This document shows, in pieces, positions 35,473 to 41,260 of a stretch of 41,260 bases of DNA; position 1 is the stretch's first letter, and each line of letters starts with the position of its first letter. The position numbers and the translations under genes are program-made. Under the pieces are notes generated by a model. The model saw only the letters and a list, made by a program, of their open reading frames with translations. It did not search any database and was not told the DNA's origin. Source of the stretch: Synergistaceae bacterium (GTDB taxonomy: Bacteria > Synergistota > Synergistia > Synergistales > Aminobacteriaceae); NCBI GenBank assembly GCA_031272145.1, contig JAISUL010000038.1, forward strand, positions 1 through 41,260. Direction: 5' to 3'.

Positions 35473-35627
35473 CGAGGGCTCGTTTGCAGCATGGGTCACG
35501 CCACTCGGGTTGGAGGTCTTGGTCCCTCCCGACTAAGCCCGCCTGAGGAAGTCCCCCCGTGGAGTCTGGACGAGTCCCTCATCCGTTAAATGGCGTGGGG
35601 GAGCCCGCTCCCTGGAGGTGAGAAGTT
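35473..35627 (+). ncRNA. Structured 5' leader of the small antitoxin-like gene
   Basis: The leader predicted from P1 contains the hairpins GGAGG-TCTTGGTC-CCTCC (near 35512-35529) and GGGAG-CCCG-CTCCC just before the ribosome-binding site GGAGGTGAG. The second hairpin is close enough to affect access to the start codon. No known riboswitch core was recognised. Confidence 0.35.
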
Positions 35628-35756
35628 ATGCAGCCGATCGATGAACGCGCCGATTATCCTATGACCATAGAAGACCTCTTCCGAAGCTATGACGGGCAGC
35701 CTTTTGAAGCCGAACTGGTTGACCTCGGCCCGGCGGTGGGGGAGGAGAAATGGTGA
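35628..35756 (+). CDS. 42-residue peptide resembling the C-terminal tail of MazE/PemI-type antitoxins
   Basis: The peptide MTIEDLFRSYDGQPFEAELV plus DLGPAVGEEKW (residues 12-42) resembles the toxin-binding tail of AbrB/MazE/PemI antitoxins, which often end in xxWGxxVGxExW. The usual N-terminal swapped-hairpin DNA-binding domain is absent. The ATG follows a strong GGAGGTGAG and a promoter, so it may be expressed. The toxin normally overlapping the antitoxin stop is missing: ATGGTGAAAGTG at the junction could be its old start, but that frame stops after 12 codons. It is either a remnant of a mazEF-like pair or a stand-alone antitoxin peptide. Confidence 0.5.
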   Translation: MQPIDERADYPMTIEDLFRSYDGQPFEAELVDLGPAVGEEKW

Positions 35757-35784
35757 AAGTGTTGACTGCCCAGGCAGATAGGGC

Positions 35785-35813
35785 TTGACTTTCTATGAGG
35801 GCTGTGCTATGCT
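35785..35813 (+). promoter_or_regulatory. Strong sigma-70 promoter P2 (near-copy of P1)
   Basis: TTGACT (35785-35790), 17 bp, TATGCT (35808-35813) with the same TG-extended -10 and flanks as P1. It lies 150 bp before the 3' end of the convergent unknown gene and directly in front of a hairpin-rich ~85-nt segment ending in a terminator. Confidence 0.75.
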
Positions 35814-35819
35814 CTTTTT

Positions 35820-35904
35820 ACCGGCGGCGTGGAGGAGAGCGTCCTCCTGTGAAACACCGTGGTCGGTCGCGGGCCCTGACGATTTAGGTGCGCCCGCTAT
35901 TTTT
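35820..35904 (+). ncRNA. Candidate small RNA with its own promoter and terminator
   Basis: From the start predicted by P2, an outer stem ACCGGC (35820-35825) / GTCGGT (35862-35867) encloses the hairpin GGAGGA-GAGCG-TCCTCC (35831-35847). Next comes the intrinsic terminator GCGGGC (35869-35874) / GCCCGC (35892-35897) followed by TATTTTT. No reading frame with a ribosome-binding site lies inside. It does not resemble 6S, SRP, tmRNA or RNase P RNA. Because it ends within the convergent 145-residue gene, antisense action on that mRNA is possible. Confidence 0.55.
35869..35904 (+). terminator. Rho-independent terminator of the small-RNA transcript
   Basis: A six-pair G/C stem (GCGGGC/GCCCGC) with a 17-nt loop is followed by TATTTTT on the plus strand. 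The minus-strand copy lacks a T-run after the stem, so it acts mainly on plus-strand transcription. Confidence 0.65.
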
Positions 35905-36334
35905 GAAACAGTGAGCTATAAATAATTTCCTCAGCGTCCTCAATTTGTTGCAGTATCTTCTTAGCCACAGCCTTTTTGTCTTTTTTTGAGTTCCTGGTGA
36001 TGAAGGTGGTTAGCACGCGCCCGTCGTTGTCGGCCTCTACGACGATCCGATGAAGCATATCCTTGCCGTCAGAATACAGCTTAGAGTAAACGCTGCGCCC
36101 ACCCTTTTTATTCGCGCCAACCTTCTTGTTCACGGTGTGCAAATCAGGACGGGCAATCGTGCTTTCGACAAGCCACAGAGCCTGAGCGCGGAGAGCGGTC
36201 AAGTCTTTCGTGTGAACGATGTCGTCGGCACCAGGAGACGCGTCGAATATTTTCTCACGCCTAACGAGGGATAGCGCCTCTTCTATAGCAGCCTGAGTCA
36301 CCGCCTCGTGCAAGATGTTCTCATTGACATCCAT
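35897..36334 (-). CDS. Unknown 145-residue protein
   Basis: The ATG at 36334 follows GAAGGTGAG; the frame is open further upstream through comEC but without support. The product is rich in Lys, Asp and Glu. It has an N-terminal helical half and a C-terminal half with DMLHRIVVEADNDGRVLTTF followed by a Lys-rich helix (NSKKDKKAVAKKILQQIEDA). The strand pattern and VLTTF are faintly like BECR-fold (barnase/EndoU/colicin/RelE) nucleases, which is only a guess. Base composition is lower in G+C than comEC. It lies 29 nt after comEC in the same direction, so it may be cotranscribed. Confidence 0.7.
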   Translation of the reverse strand: MDVNENILHEAVTQAAIEEALSLVRREKIFDASPGADDIVHTKDLTALRAQALWLVESTIARPDLHTVNKKVGANKKGGRSVYSKLYSDGKDMLHRIVVEADNDGRVLTTFITRNSKKDKKAVAKKILQQIEDAEEIIYSSLFQK

Positions 36335-36363
36335 GTTCTCACCTTCAGAGAAGTTGGGGGGGA

Positions 36364-37788
36364 CTACCCCCCGAACAGCCAAAACGCCCCCGCCCCCAGC
36401 GCCGGCACCACCACCGCGACGCTCCTCCACGGCACCAGCAGCGACCGGCATATCAGAGTCAGAAGGACTCCGGTGCAGAGCCACGCGCCCCAGACGCTCC
36501 ACTCGGCCTGCCACGGCATAATTTGCGCTGCGGCGTCGGCCAGCACCGCCCACAGCGCGAACGTGCCGTCGACTGCCTCAAGCAGCAGGTCAGGCAAGAG
36601 GCCGGCTAGGCTCAGCAGCGCCGCGGCGGAGGCCACGGTCAGGGCGAAGGCGAAGAGCGGAGGGGCGATTAGGTTCAGCGGAAGGCCTACAAGCGGGACG
36701 CTGCCGAACGTCCGCGCCACCTGCGGGTACGTCGCGAGCCATATCAGCAGGCTCAGCACCGGCCACGTCCGCCAGTCGCCGGGCTCAGCGCGCTCCAGCA
36801 CAGCCCCGATGGTCAGAGCGGCCAGAACCGACAGGCGCCAGCCTATGTCCCAAAACCTGTAGGGGTTGCCCATTAGAAGGACGACCGCGGCCAAGGCCAC
36901 GGAGTTAAGCGCCCCGGCTGGGCGTCCGGCAAGCTCGCCGAGAAGCGCGGCCTGGATCATCAAGCCGGCGCGAAGGGCGCTCGGCGCTCCGCCGGTCAGC
37001 AGCAGGTACGCCCACAGAGTCAGGCTCAGCCAAAACACGCGCATAACTCCGCGCCGGAACAGGCACGACGCGCACATCATCACGATCCCCACGTGGAAGC
37101 CCGACACGGCCAAGAGGTGACTTGTGCCCCAGACCCTGTGCGCGGCCAGAAGCGCCTCGTCGCGCTTGCCCGTCCATGCCGCCTTCAGGTAGTCGCCGGT
37201 CAGAGCCGGCATGTGCACGCTCAGCGCCCGCGTGAGGTGGCGCCGCCACGCGTGGATGTTCCAGTGTTGTTCAGGTAGCGCCTCCGCGGCTGCCGACGTG
37301 AGGCGCGCCGCCACGCCGCGCGAGTACCAGAAGCGGTCCTCGCGGAAGCCGTCCCCCTGCGCGCGAAACGGCCTGACCACGCCCGACACGCGCACCGCCG
37401 CCCCCTCCGGCAGCGTGTCAAACGGCTGCGTCAGCACGAAGCGCCCCCGCGGCGTGTCGACGGCGAAGGCGTACATCCGGCCCCAAGCCCGCCCCTCAAC
37501 GACCGTCCCCGTAGTATCCAGCCGCGAGCCGAGCAGCCCGTTCCCCGTGACGCGGCGCGGGAAGCCCAGTCCGTAGGCAGCCCAGCAGGAGCAGACGAAC
37601 GCGCAGAGCAGGGTAAACGCCCCTACGCGCCACTGCCCGATTCGATCGTGGCGGAACGACACCAAGGCCACGCCCGCCGCGCCAAGCACCGCGACGAGCG
37701 GCATAGTCCATATTGGAATAGGAAGGGCCAGCATCGCAGCGAGCCCGGCTAGGATGGGCAGGAACGGCGCTCGGGCTAGGACGATCAC
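36364..37788 (-). CDS. comEC: ComEC/Rec2-family DNA uptake channel, short form
   Basis: The 474-residue polytopic protein has an N-terminal DUF4131-like OB region (TVVEGRAWGRMYAFAVDTPR) and the Competence domain with HRVWGTSHLLAVSGFHVGIV (218-237) and several hydrophobic spans. It lacks the metallo-beta-lactamase-like C-terminal domain of full-length (~750-residue) ComEC, believed to degrade the non-transforming strand. The start is GTG, 5 nt after comEA. A role in DNA import is inferred from the family and the comEA neighbour. Confidence 0.87.
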   Translation of the reverse strand: MIVLARAPFLPILAGLAAMLALPIPIWTMPLVAVLGAAGVALVSFRHDRIGQWRVGAFTLLCAFVCSCWAAYGLGFPRRVTGNGLLGSRLDTTGTVVEGRAWGRMYAFAVDTPRGRFVLTQPFDTLPEGAAVRVSGVVRPFRAQGDGFREDRFWYSRGVAARLTSAAAEALPEQHWNIHAWRRHLTRALSVHMPALTGDYLKAAWTGKRDEALLAAHRVWGTSHLLAVSGFHVGIVMMCASCLFRRGVMRVFWLSLTLWAYLLLTGGAPSALRAGLMIQAALLGELAGRPAGALNSVALAAVVLLMGNPYRFWDIGWRLSVLAALTIGAVLERAEPGDWRTWPVLSLLIWLATYPQVARTFGSVPLVGLPLNLIAPPLFAFALTVASAAALLSLAGLLPDLLLEAVDGTFALWAVLADAAAQIMPWQAEWSVWGAWLCTGVLLTLICRSLLVPWRSVAVVVPALGAGAFWLFGG

Positions 37789-37793
37789 GGGCG

Positions 37794-38504
37794 CTACCGC
37801 CCCACTGTCAGGCGGCCTCTGATGGCCTCCAGCGTCTTTGCGCCGATGCCCTTCACTTTTCTGAGTTCGTCGACGGAGTTGAAAGGCCCGTGCAGGGTTC
37901 GGTACTCGATTATCCTGCCGGCGAGGGAGGGGCCGATGCCGTTGACGGAGACGAGCGCCTCGGCGCTAGCAGTGTTGACGTCGATTAAGCCGGTTTTCTC
38001 TGGCTCCGGCTTAGCCGTTTTTGCCGTCCCCCCCGAACGCCCAGCAGGAGCGGTAGGAGCGGGAGTAGAAACCGGGGCGATAACGCTCTTGGCCTCGCTC
38101 CTGCTTGGGATGTGGACATGGTCTCCGTCCTGCAGTACAGCCGCCATGTTGACGGCGGGGGAGGCGCCGGGGAGCAGCCCTCCGGCGGCCTCGGCCAGGT
38201 TGTAGACGCGCGCGCCGCTGCCGAGCTTGTACACGCCGGGGCGGGGCACCGCGCCGGTGATATAGAGCACCAGCTGCCCGTCCGCCGCCTGCTTCGCGGC
38301 AGATTTTTGCTCAGTTTGCTCAGCTTGCACAGCTTTCTCAGACTGCTCAGAATGTCCCGACTGTCCCCGCGGCGCCAACGGCTGCCGCTGCTCGGGTTCT
38401 CCGGGTGAGCGAGTGGCGCTCACGACTAGGCCGGCGGCCAGGAAGAGGAGCATTCCGACGGCTAGGATGAGTTCGCGTCTGTGTCTGCTCAGGAAGTCCC
38501 GCAT
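37794..38504 (-). CDS. comEA: ComEA-family DNA-binding protein (SLBB + helix-hairpin-helix)
   Basis: The 236-residue protein has a membrane anchor at 11-29, a Gln/Glu/Ser-rich linker (about 48-75), an SLBB domain at 77-135 (YITGAVPRPGVYKLGSGARV) and a C-terminal double helix-hairpin-helix domain at 172-236 (IDVNTASAEALVSVNGIGP, VKGIGAKTLEAIRG). It would hold incoming double-stranded DNA at the outer face of the inner membrane and pass it to ComEC. The linker is coded by degenerate 9-bp repeats around 38308-38355. Confidence 0.93.
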   Translation of the reverse strand: MRDFLSRHRRELILAVGMLLFLAAGLVVSATRSPGEPEQRQPLAPRGQSGHSEQSEKAVQAEQTEQKSAAKQAADGQLVLYITGAVPRPGVYKLGSGARVYNLAEAAGGLLPGASPAVNMAAVLQDGDHVHIPSRSEAKSVIAPVSTPAPTAPAGRSGGTAKTAKPEPEKTGLIDVNTASAEALVSVNGIGPSLAGRIIEYRTLHGPFNSVDELRKVKGIGAKTLEAIRGRLTVGR

Positions 38505-38518
38505 CTTTACTTATCCCC

Positions 38519-39988
38519 TTATCCCCTGTCTTTGACCTGGAATAATCCGAGGCTGCGGCGTGCCTTGCGGCGGTAGTCGTCCATCTCGTCGGGCGTCAGG
38601 CCGTGATAGCTGGCGACCTTGGCCTTCTTCTCAGGGGTGGAGAAGTTGATCCTGTCCCACTCGAAGGCGCGCAGAATTTCCAACTCCGTTTTTGCAAACT
38701 GGTCGGTCTCTAGCATCGCCGCGCCGAAGCCGACGTACTCGAAGTCTCTGAAGCGAAAGCCATTTGGCAGCAAGCCCATCTCAACCGCCGTGTCATAGAG
38801 GCGCGTTTTGGGATAGACCTGGGCGATATTTATCTGCAGGTTGTCGAAGCCGCACTTCTCGGCGAAGGCCAGCGAGCTTCTTATCTCGTCCCACGTCTCG
38901 CCGGGGAAGCCGATGATGAAGGCGCCTGTCACCTCTAATCCGACCTCGTGGCACTTGCTCACGATGTGCAGGACTTTGTTCAGGTCGTGGTATGGCTTGC
39001 CGATGATGTCGCGAAGCGTCCGCTCGCAGCCGGACTCGACGGGCAGCGTGACGTGACAGCAGCCGTGCGCCTTCGCGAACTCGATTATGTCGTCGTCCAT
39101 GAATGGCACGCTGGAATTTTGTAGCCACCACGTCATTTGGTGTCCCCTGCTCTCCAGCGTCGTGAAGAGTTTCTTAAACCTAGCGCGGTCGAACAGGATA
39201 TTGTCGTCGTAAGTTTCGAGCCCTCTAACTCCGTACTTCTCGATGAAGTACTCTATCTCTCGTATCACGCTGTCCAGCGGACGGAACACGATGTGCCCGC
39301 CGCATAGTATGCGTGACGCGCAGAAGTTGCAGTTGTAGGGGCAGCCGTAGGACGTGGAGATGGTCATGACCCGCGTGTCGGAGTACTCAGGAAACGGCAG
39401 GAATGTCCCTTTCACGACGGGCGTTTCGATGTAGGGGCGCAGATCCCAGAGGGAGTAGTCCGGGTCGACGAGCTTCTTGACGTCGTGCAGGTAGGTCTTC
39501 AGAGGGTTGATCCTGACGCCGTTTCCGTCGCGGTAGCCGACGCCATCCATACTGCGGACGTCGTCCCCATCGAGCAGAGCCGTCACGAAGGCGTCCGCCC
39601 TCTCCTCGGCGTGCCCGAGGAAGATATAATCGACGTTGGTGTCCTCGATGCACTCCGTATCGCACAGGGTCGGGTAGCCGCCGCCCATGACGACGGTTGA
39701 CTCCGGCAGAGCCTCCTTGGCCAGCTTCGCGCAGTGGTGGGCCTGGGCCTGGGACTCAACCGTGAGGGCTGTGATCAGGACGACCGCTGGGGCGAGGTCG
39801 ATTAGGGCGCGCTTCATGGCCTCGTCAGACATGTCCTGTCCGTTGGCGTCAAGCAGGGAGAAGTCGCAGACCGGCTTCAATATGGCTGTCAGAATGGCGG
39901 GGGATTGGAATAGCATCCGCTGTTTCTTTTTGGAGCACCACGCGGAGTTCGGAATTATGAGGGCCGCTTTTCGCGAGTTCGCGCTCAT
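38519..39988 (-). CDS. B12-binding-domain-type radical SAM protein
   Basis: The 489-residue protein has an N-terminal Rossmann-like region resembling cobalamin-binding domains (VLITALTVESQAQAHHCAKL, VVMGGGYPTL), but the canonical DxHxxG cobalamin motif is not apparent. The radical SAM core follows with C216-x3-C220-x2-C223 (YGCPYNCNFC) for the 4Fe-4S cluster. PVESGCERTLRDIIGK and GAFIIGFPGETWDEI are typical of the elongator/MiaB-like fold. The class includes methyltransferases and unusual C-C bond-forming enzymes. The reaction cannot be assigned and no partner gene is adjacent. A consensus promoter lies upstream at 40051-40078. Confidence 0.88.
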   Translation of the reverse strand: MSANSRKAALIIPNSAWCSKKKQRMLFQSPAILTAILKPVCDFSLLDANGQDMSDEAMKRALIDLAPAVVLITALTVESQAQAHHCAKLAKEALPESTVVMGGGYPTLCDTECIEDTNVDYIFLGHAEERADAFVTALLDGDDVRSMDGVGYRDGNGVRINPLKTYLHDVKKLVDPDYSLWDLRPYIETPVVKGTFLPFPEYSDTRVMTISTSYGCPYNCNFCASRILCGGHIVFRPLDSVIREIEYFIEKYGVRGLETYDDNILFDRARFKKLFTTLESRGHQMTWWLQNSSVPFMDDDIIEFAKAHGCCHVTLPVESGCERTLRDIIGKPYHDLNKVLHIVSKCHEVGLEVTGAFIIGFPGETWDEIRSSLAFAEKCGFDNLQINIAQVYPKTRLYDTAVEMGLLPNGFRFRDFEYVGFGAAMLETDQFAKTELEILRAFEWDRINFSTPEKKAKVASYHGLTPDEMDDYRRKARRSLGLFQVKDRG

Positions 39989-40017
39989 GGCCGTTCACCC
40001 GCGCAAGCGCAAAAATA

Positions 40018-40050
40018 GCGCCGAGCGCCGAGCGCCGAGCGCCGAGCGCC
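40018..40050. repeat. 7-bp tandem repeat (about 4.7 copies) in the radical SAM leader
   Basis: GCGCCGA is repeated head to tail 4.7 times without error. It lies just downstream of the -10 box of the promoter for the radical SAM gene, so it would sit at the very start of the mRNA (as GGCGCTC units). Such exact short repeats are prone to slippage. Confidence 0.85.
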
Positions 40051-40078
40051 ATTATACAAATTTCACTGAAAAAGTCAA
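40051..40078 (-). promoter_or_regulatory. Sigma-70 promoter for the radical SAM gene
   Basis: On the minus strand TTGACT (40078-40073) and a perfect TATAAT (40056-40051) are 16 bp apart. The -35 box overlaps the lepA stop codon. Transcription would begin within the 7-bp tandem repeats, about 55 nt before the ATG at 39988. Confidence 0.75.
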
Positions 40079-41260
40079 GACCTAGAATCATCTTTTTCCT
40101 CCTCTACTCTCAGGAACGCCAGAAACGCCTCCTGCGGTATGGACACCTTGCCTATCTGCTTCATGCGCTTCTTGCCCTCTTTTTGCTTCTCGAGCAGCTT
40201 GCGCTTGCGCGTGATGTCGCCGCCGTAGCACTTGGCCAGCACGTCCTTCCTCAGGGCGCGGACGTTGGCGCGCACTATCACGCGGCGGCCTATCGACGCC
40301 TGTATCGGCACCTCGAAGAGCTGGTTCGGGATCAGGGCCTTCAGCTTCGTCACGGCGGCCTGGCCTCGGTGGTACGCGGCGTCTTTGTGGCATATGAACG
40401 AGAACGCGTCCGCGGCCTCGCCGTTCACCAGCACGTCCACCCGCACGAGGTCGGCGGGCCTCAGGCCGATGAACTCGTAGTCCAGCGACGCGTAGCCCCT
40501 TGTGATGGACTTCAGCTTGTCGTGGAAGTCCACTATGAACTCCGACAGGGGCATGTCGTATATCAGGCGCACCCGCTCCGGCGTCAGGTAGTCCATCGAC
40601 CGGTACGTCCCGCGCCGCTCCTGCACCAGCTTCATCACCCTGCCCACGTAGTCCGACGGGAGGAACACCGAGAGCTTTATGAACGGCTCGCGCACCTCGT
40701 CGATCTCGCCGGCGTCGGGGAAGTCCGTCGGGCGTCTCGCCTCTATGACCGAGCCGTGCGACTCTATCTCGTAGACAACGTTGGGCGCGGTGGCAACGAG
40801 CTCCACGCCGAACTCGCGCCGCAGCCGTTCGCGCGCCACGTCCATGTGGAGCAGGCCTAGGAAGCCGCAGCGGAAGCCGAAGCCCAGCGCGGCGGAGGTC
40901 TCCGGCTCCCAGGCTATCGCGGAGTCGTTCAGGGTCAGCTTCTCCAGGGCGTCGCGCAGCTGGGGGTAGTCGTCGCGCTCGACGGGGTAGAAGCCGCAGA
41001 ACACCACTGATTTAGCTTTCCGATAGCCGGGCAGGGGGGCCGGGGCGGGTGATGCGGCGTCGGTCACCGTATCGCCTACTCTGGCTTCTGCTAGGGTTTT
41101 GATTCCGGCGGCTACGTATCCGACCTCGCCGGGGCCGAGCGAGTCCGTGGGGGTCATGGCAGGGCGGAACACCCCGACCTCCTCCGCTGTGAAGCGCCCT
41201 CCCGTCGCCATGAAGAGGATGTCGCGCCCGCTGCGCAGCACCCCGTCGACGACCCTGACG
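40075..41260 (-). CDS. lepA: Elongation factor 4 (LepA), C-terminal part; start outside window
   Basis: About 395 residues are visible and the frame is open to the right edge (RVVDG precedes VLRSG). The GTPase domain lies outside. Visible features are FCGFYPVERDDYPQLRDALEKLTLNDSA, LGFGFRCGFLGLLHMDV, RRGTYRSMDYL and the LepA-specific C-terminal domain with CYGGDITRKRKLLEKQKEGK and KRMKQIGKVSIPQEAFLAFL. EF4 binds ribosomes and affects translation initiation or back-translocation. Confidence 0.96.
   Translation of the reverse strand, partial: VRVVDGVLRSGRDILFMATGGRFTAEEVGVFRPAMTPTDSLGPGEVGYVAAGIKTLAEARVGDTVTDAASPAPAPLPGYRKAKSVVFCGFYPVERDDYPQLRDALEKLTLNDSAIAWEPETSAALGFGFRCGFLGLLHMDVARERLRREFGVELVATAPNVVYEIESHGSVIEARRPTDFPDAGEIDEVREPFIKLSVFLPSDYVGRVMKLVQERRGTYRSMDYLTPERVRLIYDMPLSEFIVDFHDKLKSITRGYASLDYEFIGLRPADLVRVDVLVNGEAADAFSFICHKDAAYHRGQAAVTKLKALIPNQLFEVPIQASIGRRVIVRANVRALRKDVLAKCYGGDITRKRKLLEKQKEGKKRMKQIGKVSIPQEAFLAFLRVEEEKDDSRS

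Noticed and set aside
35151-35589. Small plus- and minus-strand reading frames inside and beside the palindrome
   Set aside because: They follow from the inverted arms or overlap promoter elements, lack ribosome-binding sites and show no protein-like pattern.
35473-35627. RNase P RNA or SRP RNA, suggested by GAGGAAGTCC and GGTC-rich stretches
   Set aside because: The stretch is far too short for RNase P RNA and lacks its conserved cores. The SRP GGAAGGAAGCAG-type loop is also absent.

Overview
The window is a G+C-rich bacterial chromosome segment. It is almost entirely coding, with 4-bp ATGA/GTGA overlaps and frequent TTG and GTG starts. Gene content (a TAXI-type TRAP transporter, type-Z S14, KOW protein between map and infA, fused EcfA, an AAA-PD-(D/E)XK gene) suggests a member of the Synergistota, perhaps a host-associated one. 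This is inference from gene content; no 16S rRNA or tRNA gene is present.

Layout. (1) 2-1297 (+): 3' part of an AAA ATPase/nuclease fusion. (2) 1313-24984 (-): one long ribosomal superoperon, read from high to low coordinates: rpsL-rpsG-fusA-tuf, rpsJ to rpsC (S10), rplP to secY-adk-map-KOW-infA-rpmJ (spc), rpsM-rpsK-rpoA-rplQ (alpha), then a fused ecfA. A consensus promoter overlapping the end of murG probably starts it. (3) 25028-28572 (-): murD-ftsW-murG, a fragment of the dcw cluster joined directly to the str operon. (4) 28785-32259 (+): TAXI solute-binding protein, DUF1850 protein and fused TRAP permease, flanked and punctuated by short hairpin repeats. (5) 32440-34979 (+): a DNA methyltransferase and a TdeIII-like restriction endonuclease, the latter bracketed by an 82-bp direct repeat. 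(6) 35041-35905: an accessory, mostly non-coding zone with a 325-bp nested palindrome, two near-identical promoters, a 42-residue peptide resembling an antitoxin tail, and a candidate small RNA. (7) 35897-41260 (-): an unknown 145-residue protein, a short ComEC, ComEA, a radical SAM protein and the 3' part of lepA.

The outstanding feature is rpoA. Instead of a ~330-residue RNA polymerase alpha subunit, the locus encodes one 1345-residue protein. A complete alpha subunit (NTD+CTD) is fused in frame to a second alpha subunit. The second NTD is split after its dimerisation helix by about 680 residues made of nine degenerate alpha-CTD-like helix-hairpin-helix modules plus repeated helical tails. 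The cell would therefore make a covalently tethered alpha pair with a large repeat domain, unless it is proteolysed or another rpoA exists elsewhere. The S4 gene rpsD, normally next to rpoA, is absent from this position.

How the genes work together: most of the window builds the translation, transcription and protein-export machinery and supplies peptidoglycan precursors (MurD, MurG, FtsW). The TRAP operon imports an unknown, probably organic-anion, substrate. The restriction-modification pair and the adjoining repeat zone are the accessory, probably horizontally acquired part. ComEA/ComEC point to DNA uptake.
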